A DNA stretch of 64,000 bases from Tillus elongatus (GCA_964006375.1 OZ023269.1:65800029-65864028); one strand, 5' to 3'; shown: positions 29,994 to 40,017, counted from the stretch's first letter. Made by a program: numbers and translations. The notes: generated by a model not told the origin, from the sequence alone.

Positions 29994-30109
29994 TTACTGT
30001 ATGAGTCTTTTATTTAAAATTTTTAAACATAAGTGACCACAATTATAAGTATTATATGTTTGATACACATCATGATTATACATTAGAGTAGAGTCTTTAA
30101 GGTAACGTA
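29994..30109 (-). pseudogene. Protease C-terminal part with catalytic Cys (element B, split)
   Basis: Short frame ending 'YNCGHLCLKIL', equal to the catalytic-Cys end of the protease of A (CGHLCLKFL). It is too short to stand alone. The rest of the gene is at 33,928-34,266, on the far side of the errantivirus-type insertion, whose target was CGT(T). Confidence 0.85.
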
Positions 30110-30510
30110 ATCAAATTAGGGTTAGTTTACCCCTTATAAGATTAATTTATTTAACAAAAATATGAGTCAAGCTCTACAAGTTATTTACACTAAATTTATT
30201 GTGAACAAGACTTGATTTGTGTTTTACAAAATTTGAGTTTATATAATGCATTACAATAATCAAGAAATAATTTAGATACAATTATCATTTAAGCAAATAG
30301 GTGAAAGGTTGATGTCGCGATGTCACGCCGCACATATTAATAGTTATTCTAGAATTTACTGATAATTTGATGAAATATAAAATAGTGAAAGTTATATTAT
30401 AATTGTCACGTACTAATAATTATATTACAATTAAATGTGTTTTATATTGATTTAAAGATAAAATAGTGTGATAATATAATACGAATGGTAAAAGTTCCAC
30501 TAACATAATT
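30110..30510 (-). repeat. 3' LTR of the errantivirus-type element
   Basis: 401 bp. It matches the right LTR almost base for base but contains a ~95-bp segment (about 30,185-30,280) missing from that copy. Confidence 0.9.
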
Positions 30511-30583
30511 CCTCCCTCCATAAGAGAAAACTTCTGGCGAAGACGGAAGTTTTCAGGTGCGAAGTCTCATTGGCTGCTGCAAT

Positions 30584-32080
30584 TCAATGTCTTCTATTGC
30601 TGAATGAATTTAATTTTATCTGGATTCGCTTTAATGCCTTGGGTGTGATAACATGGCCTAAGAAGGAAGTTTCCTTTTTTAGTAATTCACTTTTGTCTAG
30701 TTGAACTTTTAGTCTGAAATTTCTTAACCTTTGAAAAACTTGTTTAAGTCGACAAATGTGTTCTTGAAGAGAAGAGGAGTAAATAATGTCATCCATATAA
30801 ACTAAGCAAATTTAATTTTGGAGATCCCTAAGGACATTATCCAATAGACGTATGAAACTACTGGGAGAATTTTTCATCCCGAACGGCATTCTGACGTACT
30901 CATAATGACCATGCTCAGTAGAAAAGGCGGTTTTCTCAATATCATCAGGGTGCATTTCAATTTGGTGAAATCCAGAAGCAAGATCAAGGGCAGTGAAATA
31001 TTGGGATCTACCTAAATTATCTTAAATGTCAGTAATGTTTGGAAGGGGATATTTGTCGTCAATTGTTTGCTCATTTAATTTTATGTAGTCAATTACTATT
31101 CGCCATTTTTGTTTACCACTGGCGTCTGTTTTTTTTTGTTGATACAACCCATAGGGGTGAAGACCAAGGGGATACGCTAGGTCTTATACCTTGTGTTAAC
31201 ATTTTATTTATTTGATTAGCTACTTCTTCTTTATGTACATGGGGGTACCTATAGATTTTATTAAAGATATGGGTTTCATCTTTTAATCTTAATTTGTGTT
31301 TAACCGCATTAGTTGAAGTTAAGGGTACATCTTCATGATGAAAAATATCTATATATTCGTTAGAAATCTTTTTTATAGCATTAGCTTCTTCACTATCTAA
31401 ATGATCTAGTCTAAGTTGCTCTAAAATTTCTTTTTTTATTTTAGGCGATACTTCCTCTGAAAATTTATTAACGATTTCTTCATAATCGTTTTCTATCTCT
31501 AATGGTTCGTTTATGATAAATGTTTTTGATTCATCAGAATTATTATGCACACCTACATAAGTGTTAAAATTTTCTATTTTTACAAAAGAATTAGGTATTT
31601 CTACGTTATTTGATTTGTATTCATTTAAAATGCCTATACCGTTGGCTTGATTAACAGGTATTTTTAAAATTTTGCACGTATGTGCTTGGATTTCTGTTTT
31701 TAAGATAGGTTGACGAGTTCCAATATACATTTGAAAAACTCTGTCACCAAAAATTAATTTATTTTGTTTAAAATCTAATTTCGCATTTACTTTATTTAAA
31801 AAATATAGACCTAATAAACCTACATATTTGGGGTTAAAATTAAATATATAAAATGTTTGTAGAATATTTTTAAGAGAGGGTAATTTTATATCTACACACA
31901 AATCATGTACGCTGACTTTGTGAGCAGTTCTAATCTCAAATTTTTCCTTTCTTATAAAATTTTTAAATTGTTTTAATGCTATTTCGTTATTTATCAAACA
32001 CCTAGAACTACCGGTATCAATGAGAAATTTTCCTGGAATTTCAGGGATGTAAATATAAGGTAACTTTACATTATAGTTGT
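30584..32080 (-). pseudogene. Errantivirus-type Pol: protease and RT N-terminus (broken)
   Basis: Aspartic protease site 'FLIDTGSSRCLI' near 32,025-31,990, then a linker and RT start 'YRYPHVHKEEVANQINKML' and '[17 protein letters not shown]'. RT remnants '[20 protein letters not shown]' and '[17 protein letters not shown]' at 30,796-30,584. Several frame breaks lie between 30,800 and 31,113. Typical of the 17.6/297 lineage. Confidence 0.8.
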
Positions 32081-32089
32081 GGATTTTAA

Positions 32090-33347
32090 TTATGTTTGTT
32101 GATAGGACGGGCTTGGTCTGGGAAAATTTTCGTTTTCTTGTTGAGGAAAGTCTGGTTCAGGAAATCCTTCAGTTTCTTGCGAAAGTTCTTGGTTATGGAG
32201 TTCTTCAACGATGAATTTTGGACGTTGGTTGTTATGCATTTGTGCATGTCTACCAGAGGTTGTGTCCAGTTTTGAAAAATTACCAGAAGGGGTTTTATTT
32301 GTATGATTAAAGCGATTTGAAAAATTATTATAATGAGGGTTAGGACGATTAAATGAATTAAATTGATTTCTTTGTTGGTTTGGGGGCTGAAATTGATTAT
32401 TATAGAAATTTTTGTTATTTTGGAAATTGGGCCGTTGAGAAAAATTTGGTGAGACTATTTCTTTGATGAAAGTTAGTATGATTCTGGGGAAAATTGTTTG
32501 GATTTTTGTTATGGAAAAATTGATGTTTTTGAGTGGGAAACTTAGTTTTTTCGTCGAATTTATTTGGCTTTTTATTAACAAAGTTATTATTTCTATATTC
32601 ATAATTTTTTTCTTCAATAATGAATCTTAAGGCAGTTTAAGGCAGGGTTTTGTGATCTGACTATTGTACCTAACGGATTTTTTAAACCCCCTAAAAATGC
32701 CTTTAGAGTCAAGTCTGAATACGTTTTCATTTTAATTAATCGAATTTGTTCATTTGGTTCACTACAAATTAAATTTGAAACTAACAACTGTTCAACACAT
32801 CTACATCTGTTGCTAAAATCTAGTGCTTTTTCGTTATAATTTTGCTTTAAAAGTAAAAGATCTGCTAACAAACTAGATTCATCTCTAATTTGAGACCAGT
32901 GTAGCACGTAACTCGTACCAATTAGAAAAGTTTTTCGTGTTAAAATTAATTTGTGCTGGGCCGTGTAATTTACTTATAATATTTGACAAAAGAAAATGAT
33001 TGGACGCCCTCGTGGCGCGGGTGGCTAGGTGCCAGCCCGCTAAGCGATAGGTCCCGGGTTCGAGTCCCGGGCGAGCCAATTTGACTCTGGAAAATTTTAA
33101 AAAATATTGAATGATGGGAAAGAATGTGCTAATGGCCTGAGATGCCGCAGCCAATAATATTAAATTTAAAAAAATGATTGAGGTATAAAGTGTTATCCTG
33201 AGGGTTATAAAATTGGTTCATTATGAGGTCACAGCTTTTTAGGAAACCAGCTAGTTCGGCGGAATTTTCGTGAAAATCTGAGATCATTTTTAAGTAAAAT
33301 TCCTGGAATTGTGGAGTTGCCATTTTAGGTTTTTTTAAGTTTATCAA
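32090..33347 (-). pseudogene. Errantivirus-type Gag (broken, with SINE inside)
   Basis: N-terminal 'MATPQFQEFYLKMISDFHEN', middle 'NWYELRATLVSN' and 'LLLKQNYNEKALDFSNRC', then an Asn/Gln/Phe-rich C-terminus ('FNSFNRPNPHYNNFSNRFN'). Frames are interrupted by the SINE at 33,003-33,170 and by stops near 32,890 and 32,620. Confidence 0.75.
33003..33170 (+). repeat. tRNA-derived SINE with target-site duplication
   Basis: 168 bp with a tRNA-like head (33,003-33,080). It has an A box resembling TGGCGCGGGTGG and a B box GGTTCGAGTCC followed by GGGCGAGCCA. An unrelated body and an A-rich end follow. AAAATGATTG flanks both sides (32,993-33,002 and 33,171-33,180). The anticodon and acceptor stems do not pair properly, so it is not a functional tRNA gene. 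Confidence 0.85.
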
Positions 33348-33611
33348 AAGAATTAGTTTTTAAACCCTTTGAAATATTATCTAAAGTTTCTTGATTAACT
33401 TTAAGTTTATTAAATTGATTAATAATATCTTCGAATTCTGTCATAAATAAAATGAGGAAAAGTAATAAAGGAATGAATGACTTACATGTACTGTGTCTTT
33501 ATAATTTGTTGCTGCTGGATGCTGGGAAGTGGTTCTTCTTCGAATAAACTGTTGAAACAGAAGGGAGTTTTATCCGCAAGCAACCCTTTCGAAATCTACT
33601 CGACTGCGCCA

Positions 33612-33927
33612 ATCAAATTAGGGGGTAGTTTACCCCTTATAAGATTAATTTATTTAACAAAAATATGAGCCAAGCTCTACAAATTATTTACATTATCATT
33701 TAAGCAAATAGGTGAAAGGTTGATGTCGCGATGTCACGCCGCACATATTAATAGTCATTCTAGAATTTACTGATAATTTGATGAAATATAAAATAGTGAA
33801 AGTTATATTATATTTGTCATGTACTAGTAATTATATTACAATTAAATCTGTTTGTTTTATATTGATTAAAGATAAAATAGTGTGATAATATTATAATACG
33901 AATGGTAAAAGTTCCACTAACATAATT
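33612..33927 (-). repeat. 5' LTR of the errantivirus-type element
   Basis: 316 bp, next to the tRNA-Ser primer site. Nearly identical to the left LTR apart from the internal deletion. Confidence 0.9.
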
Positions 33928-34266
33928 CGTTGCAACTCGACTGGTGGCTTTAAGTTTCCATAGGAGTCAAAGTACTCAACTATATCACCACCATTTCTAA
34001 CTGCAACCCAATGACTACCAGGGTCCTTGTTGGTTTGTAAATTCATGATGAATGATTCATTTTTACGCGGTCCATGTCGAGGTAGAGCATCTCGCATGTA
34101 TTTATTTATTTATTTATTTATTCATTGATAAAAATTATAGCGTATGCCTATACAATAAGTCTGAGACTTGTGCTGTATACACCTCTAAAATATGGGATTT
34201 TCATTTTACCAGCAAATTTTACAAGATCTTCATCTGTTAGAGGTCTTGCCGGTAAATGCATCACAT
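33928..34266 (-). pseudogene. Protease N-terminal part (element B, split and interrupted)
   Basis: In the -1 frame after the PLA2/core slippery site it reads 'LPARPLTDEDLVKFAGK', then 'YFRGVY'. A ~90-bp insertion with TTTA repeats (34,105-34,195) follows, then 'YMRDALPRHGPRKNESFIMN', 'GSHWVAV' (catalytic His) and 'VEYFDSYGNLKPPVELQ' (catalytic Asp). The catalytic Cys is at 29,994-30,109 beyond the Gypsy insertion. Confidence 0.85.
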
Positions 34267-35082
34267 GTTTTTTGGCTTTCGCAGATACAAACCATAACCA
34301 CTACGTTGTTTCTTCAGATACAGACCTTTGCCGAGTCTCTTGCATTTCGGTTTTAATTTCAAGCCACTACCTCTCTTACCCATTGCGATAGCTTCCATTG
34401 TTTTGTTGTGACGTTCTTCTTCCTCCAGTCTGTGCTTAGCCGATTTAGCATCGTTTACGGCTTTAGCAATACCAGCAGCACCACTTCTCAGAGCAGCAAG
34501 AGCTGACAGACCACCAAATATAAGAGGTAACAGTGGAAAGAAGCCTCCGCTTTTAGGTATTGGAATAACTCGAGGTTTCAACACATTCTTACGCCCACCA
34601 ATCTGTTTAACAATTGCATGAGCGATATCAAACACAGCATTCTCTGATGGAATAAGGTTTCTGTCTTTTATAACTTCTCCAATCAGACTAAGAATGTTTT
34701 TAAAGGGAACTTTCTTCTTCGGTTTTGAGTTGGTTACATCAAGGCCCATACCAAGCTTTCTTTTAACTTTCATGGTGTTTGTAACGCTCCAAGCGGCTAA
34801 CTTTTCACCAAAACTTGCGTCATTTGACTTGACTCTCTCCCACACTTGGTTCTCCAACACCTCGTCGGCTCGATGTCTATCACTCAACTGTTTTGATTGA
34901 GAGTAAGCGATGTCGTGGTCTCGACAAGCACGATCTAAAGGATTGATACCTTGATCACCTCTAGCAAGACGTTCTTTAATTTTAGCACCCGGACCACAAA
35001 GTTGATAACCAGGTATGTGTAACTCAACAGGTAGCTTGTTAATAGCTGTGTTTACAAGACCTTCACCCTGTGACACCAACAT
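34261..35082 (-). CDS. Minor capsid/core protein with parvovirus-type phospholipase A2 domain (element B)
   Basis: 273 intact residues. Residues ~25-75 hold a PLA2 domain: calcium loop 'YQLCGPG' and catalytic 'CRDHDIAYSQSK', as in the parvovirus VP1 unique region and reported in adintoviruses, where it helps breach endosomes. The C-terminal third, 'IPKSGGFFPLLPLIFGGLSA' through 'AVNDAKSAKHRLEEEERHN' and 'GSGLKLKPK', corresponds to the whole core protein of A and C. A and C therefore lack the enzyme domain. The stop is preceded by the slippery heptamer leading to the protease. Confidence 0.88.
   Translation of the reverse strand: MLVSQGEGLVNTAINKLPVELHIPGYQLCGPGAKIKERLARGDQGINPLDRACRDHDIAYSQSKQLSDRHRADEVLENQVWERVKSNDASFGEKLAAWSVTNTMKVKRKLGMGLDVTNSKPKKKVPFKNILSLIGEVIKDRNLIPSENAVFDIAHAIVKQIGGRKNVLKPRVIPIPKSGGFFPLLPLIFGGLSALAALRSGAAGIAKAVNDAKSAKHRLEEEERHNKTMEAIAMGKRGSGLKLKPKCKRLGKGLYLKKQRSGYGLYLRKPKNM
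34267..34273 (-). promoter_or_regulatory. -1 programmed frameshift heptamer A AAA AAC (element B)
   Basis: In phase with the PLA2/core frame (CCA AAA AAC ATG TGA). The -1 frame enters the protease. Downstream, ACCGGCAA (starting 13 bases after the heptamer) can pair with TTGCTGGT ~35 bases further on, giving an 8-bp stem in a suitable place for a stimulator. Confidence 0.7.
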
Positions 35083-35159
35083 TGATATTGATTACACGAC
35101 TCACTTGCATCTCTCTATATATTTATACTTACCGAAAATATAGTTTAGTTTAAGTCAAT
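35083..35159. promoter_or_regulatory. Divergent promoter between PLA2/core and ATPase genes (element B)
   Basis: A 77-bp spacer with TATATATTTATA-type sequence (35,117-35,128) usable in either direction, the counterpart of 13,655-13,795. Confidence 0.45.
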
Positions 35160-35850
35160 ATGCCTACCATTAAACACGCTTCTGTCTTACCTATTACAAA
35201 TATAGACGATGTTGTCGACACATCACCAGAACAACAACGAAGGCATGGCCCTCTCCTACCAAACACAGATGTATCATATGTGGTCCGAGCGGGTGTGGTA
35301 AAACAAATGTTATGCTAAGTTTATTGTTTGAACCAAATGGTTTAAAGTTTGATAACGTGTATGTATATTCAAAGTCTTTGTATCAACTCAAATACAAGAT
35401 TTAAAGGATGTGTTGGAGACAACAATAGATGTTGATTACTACCCATATAGTGAAAACGATGAAATATTAGATCCAGCAGAAGCCTTGGGTAACTCTGTGT
35501 TTATATTTAATGATGTGGCTTGTGACAAACAGGATAAAATGAGAGCATACTTTAGTATGGGAAGACATAAGAATATTGATTCGTTCTATCTCTATCAAAC
35601 ATATACTCGAATACCGAAACATCTAATACGTGATAACGCTAATGTTTCGATTCTCTTCAAACAAGACGAAACCAATTTAAAACACATCTACGGCGATTAT
35701 GTAACGACAGATATGGACTTTAAACAATTTAAAAATATATGTTGCGTGTGTTGGAAAGACAATAAGTATGGTGTGTTGGTGATTGTAAAAGAAAACGAAG
35801 TACACAGAGGGAGATACAGAAAAGGATTCGATAGCTACATATTAATCTAA
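35160..35850 (+). pseudogene. Packaging ATPase (element B, two frameshifts)
   Basis: ATG in CAATATGCC. Walker A 'CGPSGCGKTNVML' at ~35,292 is in a different frame from the start; a second shift near 35,395 restores the frame for 'VFIFNDVACDKQDKMRAYFS' (Walker B, with Asn-Asp instead of Asp-Asp) and 'LYQTYTRIPKHLIRDNANV'. It reads away from the PLA2/core gene as in A. Inactive as given. Confidence 0.85.
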
Positions 35851-35854
35851 TTGA

Positions 35855-36040
35855 CAACAACAACAAAGAGATGTCTAGCAGGACAACCAACTATCTGACA
35901 GGACAGTCAACCTGTCTAACAACCTGTCTAATAACCTGCCTAACAACCTGTCTGGCAGGACAGATATCTAGCAGGTAGTTGTCTACCTGTTGTTGTGTTA
36001 GATACCTAACACTAGATAGGTAGACATACAACCAATTCAA
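35855..36040. repeat. Short-repeat spacer (AACCTGTCTAAC / TAGCAGGACA)
   Basis: CCTGTCTAA-type and GCAGGACA-type units, partly complementary to each other (CCTGT/ACAGG, CTAGCAGG/CCTGCTAG-like), are repeated about ten times. The segment can form many alternative hairpins. No gene. Confidence 0.7.
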
Positions 36041-36111
36041 AGCTAGTACACCTTAAACCACCAAACAGTTTGCATCTCTTAACACAATCTGAAACAAATA
36101 ACTTTAGCAAG

Positions 36112-36926
36112 ATGGAGGTGATGGGTAAACAAGAGAGAAAAATCAAGAAAAAGATTTTACAACTTGCCGAAAACATTAGAAAAAAACATTTAATGCTTAA
36201 GCTTGGTAGAGTTGAGAATGATGAGGTCCTGCATCGTTTATATAAACCAATTGTTGAACCACTAAGTGAAATATCTAGAAACACATCGGTACTTAAACTG
36301 CAACCAACGACTGAACAAATCAAAGAAGAAGAAACTTCTGATGATATACCAGAAAAGAAACCTAAAGTCGAGTTCCTTAAAGACCATGAAGTTTTTGAAG
36401 CCGAGCCGGAGGTAGAGACAAGTTCCGATGATGATATCCCAACATTTGAAGAGCTTGAGGTAGATCTACAAACTGTCACAAAAACCCAGCATATCAAGAA
36501 TTTTTGGAGCAATATCCTGGACGAGTTCGATATTATGTAGACAAGTATTATACTGAACCACCGAGGCTTGCTACCATTGATCAAACGTATGGTGCTCGCT
36601 ACGCTAAAGATACTGGTAGTTGGAGTCTTGACAGCAAACACTTGGACTTTACTGATAATGACATTCGACTAGGTCAAAGGAGATATCCGCAAACACAAGG
36701 TCTACTAGAATCGATATTTATGAAAACACCTAGAGGGTATACCTATGACGATCTTGAACACTATAGAGATATTCTTGAATCAACTAGTGTTCATAAAATT
36801 GACTACAATCCTAATGCACGAACCAAATATTGTTCCTCGGAAAAGTATCTGACTCCAATAAAACCAATTATAAATCCACGAGGGCGAAGATCCTCAGCTC
36901 CTCAAGGTTTTGGTCACACATCTTAA
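36112..36926 (+). pseudogene. Coiled-coil structural protein (element B, frameshifted)
   Basis: Counterpart of 11,945-12,918. First frame from MEVMGKQERKIKKKIL: basic helix, 'YKPIVEPLSEISR', acidic linker. The frame changes near 36,505-36,540 to 'QYPGRVRYYVDKYYTE', 'TYGARYAKDTGSWSLDSKHL', 'YDDLEHYRDILES' and 'TPIKPIINPRGRRSSAP'. The basic helix and the C-terminal domain are in one frame up to the break, supporting a single gene in A too. It lacks the C-terminal 'EELVDRLRLL'-type helix of A. Confidence 0.7.
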
Positions 36927-37003
36927 CGAAGAACAAAAAACCGAACCTAGAGCTCAGAATGTAAGCAACAACTATATGATACAAAATAATAAACAAATAG
37001 AAT

Positions 37004-38300
37004 ATGTTCCCAAGAACTACAAGTGGTGACTTTGATTTGCAAAGCCATAGATTGTGTAACGTTGGTGATCCAGTCGATCCAACAGATGGTGTAAATAAAA
37101 AAATTGTTGATGCATGGATAGATGACTATCAGAAAAACAAAGATGAAGTGACACAAAGAATAATTGCCATCTTACTTGAAGCTGTACACAAACCAGAGTT
37201 GGTAGATTTAAAAAACGAATTTGAAAATAAATTGAAAAATTTAGCTAAGGACATAACTGCTCAAGTTTTAAAAGAAATTGATGTGTCAAAGAATAACAAG
37301 TTGGAGAAGAAGTTGGGTGAAATAGACAACAAACTAAAAGTGGATACTCTTGAATCCATCATCACCATAAAACGGAAAACAGTTGAACCATCTGATGCTA
37401 AGAAACAAGTAATACATGAGTTATACACACCAACAAGAATCAATTTTAAACGTAGACGTACCATAATTAAAGGTCTAAATGACTGGTGGCAAATTTATTT
37501 GGCAGAGTTTACTGACTATCATCGTGAAAACTCTGGTTACAAGTACACTTTAGTGGTTATCAATTGTTTTTCAAAGTATGTGTGGACTGGCCCACTTAAA
37601 TCTAAAAATGCCGAAGAGGTAACTAAAGCTATGGCTGATCTTTTAGCTAATAGTACAACACCCTCAAACATTCAATCTTATCTTGGTAAGGAGTTTTACA
37701 ACTCCAAATTTAATGCCTTAATGAAAAAATATAACATCAATCACTATAGCACTTATAGTGTGAAAAAGGCCGCAATAGTGGAAATAGTTATACGTACCTT
37801 AAAAGAGAAGATCTACAAAAATTTCAACTTGTTGGGTTGCTACAAGTGGTTAAATACACTACCTGATGTCACTGTTAACTGTAACTCAACCATTCATCGA
37901 ACAACTGGTGTAAACCCTAAAGATGTTAATAAGAAAAATGAAGAAGCTATTCACAAACAAGTCTACACAAATTTAAAGTGTTCGATCAGAATAAATTCAA
38001 AGTGGGCGATGTTGTACGTCTAAGTAAGGCAAAGGCTCAATTCGAAAAGGGGTATACACCTCGCTGTGCAACAGAGTTATTCAAGATTGTTAGTGTTCAT
38101 TTCACAAATCCAGTAACATACTTTCTTGAAGACATGCAGGGCAAGCCTATCAGTGGAGGGTTTTACGAGGAAGAACTGCAAAAGACTAAACAAACAGGCA
38201 TCTATCTGGTTGAACGCATCTTGAGGAAGAAAGGCTAGAAACCATGTAAAATGGCTTTGATAAATCTGATAATTCTTGGATAAATTCAGATGATGTTAAA
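37004..38300 (+). pseudogene. int: Integrase with tail-fibre-like N-terminal extension (element B; catalytic Asps lost)
   Basis: The frame starts MFPRTTSGDF with 'HRLCNVGDPVDPTDGVNKK', a phage tail-fibre-like motif, followed by ~90 residues of coiled coil. From about residue 130 it is integrase: 'HELYTPTRINFKRRRTIIKG'. The two catalytic Asp positions read Tyr: 'WQIYLAEF' against FQADLVEM, and 'IQSYLGKEF' against VQTDNGMEF. The Glu is kept (VEIVIRTLK). A frameshift near 37,985 separates 'FKVGDVVRLSKAKAQFEKG' and 'GGFYEEELQKTKQTG'. A broken chromodomain end follows to ~38,300. Enzymatically dead as given. Confidence 0.8.
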
Positions 38301-38420
38301 TAAGCTTACTTATATATTTAATGTATTAATATACTTAGAATAAAATAAAAGCCGTTATTACAATTAGTGTGTTTTATTTCTCCATATTGTTACATACATA
38401 CAATTACGTTAAGTGAAAAG
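38301..38420. terminator. Convergent 3' ends with AATAAA signals
   Basis: Between the forward integrase and reverse KilA-N genes. AATAAAATAAAA lies at 38,339 on the forward strand. Short and non-coding. Confidence 0.4.
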
Positions 38421-39380
38421 TTAAAAATTATGACGCAAATCAATAATATCCTGAATAAAGTTCTCCTGTGGCACATCAACTATCTGTAGATCGTTTCTAT
38501 TCGTCTTGAGGTATTTTACTTCGGTCTTTATTCTATTAAAGAGGTTTATAGAATTTGGATCATACAACATGTTTAGAACCACTTTGGAATCGGGATGTTT
38601 ATTTTTAAAGTTCCTGACGGTTCTTCTAAAACTCTTCTTCTGGGTTCGTATAGCATGATACGGGTACTTAGCGTCTTTCTCATTTCTTGAAAGTAAACCA
38701 AACATACTTATTTTTCCAGGACTGCTTGGTTTTGGAGATATATCTTCAAGATGTTCTGTGACTTTAGCATCTCTTTCTCGCATACGATGCACTTCATCCT
38801 CTATCTCCATTAATTTCACTTCAATTTCTTTAAGGTTTTCCTTGTATTTTTGATTAAATTCGTTTACAAAAAAAATCACAAATAATTTGGTTGCACTTTT
38901 CATAGAAACTATTGGATATCCAACAGGCTAAATGTAATATTAAATCTTTGCAGATATATGTACCAGATACCAAGTTGTTTTCAGCTTGTCTTCCACCAAA
39001 GTTCACCAAGTATGTAGCGGTTGTTGGTGTTAATTGAGATGTAGCTTCCGACACTTCTAGGGTATCGGTATTCGGAGCCCCTGGAGATGATTCTAAGTGG
39101 GCTCCTTCGGTTGGAACATTTGGGGTATCGGTATTCCGATACCCCAAATGTTCCTTTAGCTGATTGTTGTAATAGGCAATCAACTCTTTAGTTTTCTTAT
39201 TTTCCAGCCAATGATACATTTTTTCTCACTACTCTTGCACAATTTTGTTGCATTGAAATAACCAGTGGTCTTATCGATAATTAATTGAAAGTCTCCAAAT
39301 AGACCATACCAGAAATTGTCTTTAATTTGCTGGTAACACACATCACTTAATGTAGCCTTTCTAAACACACTACTGAGCAC
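38421..39380 (-). pseudogene. KilA-N domain protein with iridovirus-type C-terminal region (element B, frameshifted)
   Basis: Three frames that read as one gene. 'MLSSVFRKATLSDVCYQQIK' then 'KTTGYFNATKLCKSSEKK' (KilA-N signature) at 39,380-39,180. 'HWLENKKTKELIAYYNNQL' and 'VSGTYICKDLILHLACWISN' (end of KilA-N) at 39,219-38,870. A coiled coil and 'RNFKNKHPDSKVVLNMLYDP' (resembling DUF3627 of iridovirus/ascovirus KilA-N proteins) follow to 38,421. KilA-N is a DNA-binding domain of large DNA viruses. The gene is absent from A and C as seen here. Confidence 0.75.
39113..39154. other. Perfect 19-bp inverted repeat with 4-base loop
   Basis: GGAACATTTGGGGTATCGG, loop TATT, then its exact complement, inside the linker of the KilA-N gene. 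Partial copies of the arm (GGTATCGGTATTCGGAG) occur just to the left at 39,061. Confidence 0.95.
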
Positions 39381-39429
39381 TTGTATGCGTTAGAGTTAAC
39401 TGAAGCACGTCTTACTTCCAAGACAACTA

Positions 39430-39976
39430 AATTTTGAATGAGCTTAAGAGTGTATGTACGACAATTTATAGATGTTGACCCCACTCTACGGCTCAAAACT
39501 GTGTTTATTAATGTTTATTTCCAACCACGTTAGTCGCTCCAACATCCATCCGCTTTCGGATTCTGCAAACTCCAAAGCTTTTGTGTAATCTCATCCCTAA
39601 ATATATTTTCAAAGTTAGTTGAAACTGTAACATTTTTATTTTTAGTATTGAATGACTTAATTCCTTTTCTCTGTCGGCTTTGGAGCATATACAAACCAAA
39701 CAATTCCAAGTTCATTTAAATTTGGTTATGTTTAGCTAAAGCAGTTTCAATTAGATGAAACAATGTATGTTTCACAGCATCCAAGGCAAGTCTTATGTCA
39801 TTACCATCTATGCTAATACGATAGGTGGCTACTCTATTTTTAAAAGCATGAGCTAGCATATGCAGTTGTACAACTTGCCATGGTTCACATACTTTTGATT
39901 TGTGAGCTTCACTACGTAAATGTCCAGAAAATTCATTCTTTTTCACTTGTATCGGGCATGACTGACAGTATCTCAT
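39430..39976 (-). pseudogene. polB: PolB N-terminal remnant (element B)
   Basis: Matches residues ~137-300 of the PolB of A: zinc finger 'CQSCPIQVKKNEFSGHLRSE', 'KNRVATYRIS', then 'LELFGLYMLQSRQRKGIKSF' and 'SGWMLERLTWLEIN' in shifting frames. It stops before the exonuclease domain; everything after is deleted. The first finger is also absent. Confidence 0.85.
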
Positions 39977-40017
39977 CTTAACTACGAGTGCTAACTAATG
40001 AATAAAACACATGTGTT

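Larger units (their letters stand above)
30110..33927 (-). mobile_element. Errantivirus-type Gypsy element, internally deleted, inserted in protease gene of B
   Basis: Two LTRs flank a reverse-oriented interior. The primer site next to the right LTR (33,611-33,600, reverse) reads TGGCGCAGTCGAGTAG, the tRNA-Ser type of the gypsy/17.6/297 lineage. A purine tract GGAGGGAGG abuts the left LTR (30,511-30,520). Flanking CGTA/CGTT fits a 4-bp duplication. Most of RT, RNase H, integrase and any env are missing. Confidence 0.88.

Noticed and set aside
33003..33080. A tRNA gene
   Set aside because: The TpsiC arm and B box are good, but the anticodon stem and acceptor stem do not pair. The sequence continues into a SINE body with an A-rich end and flanking 10-bp duplications.
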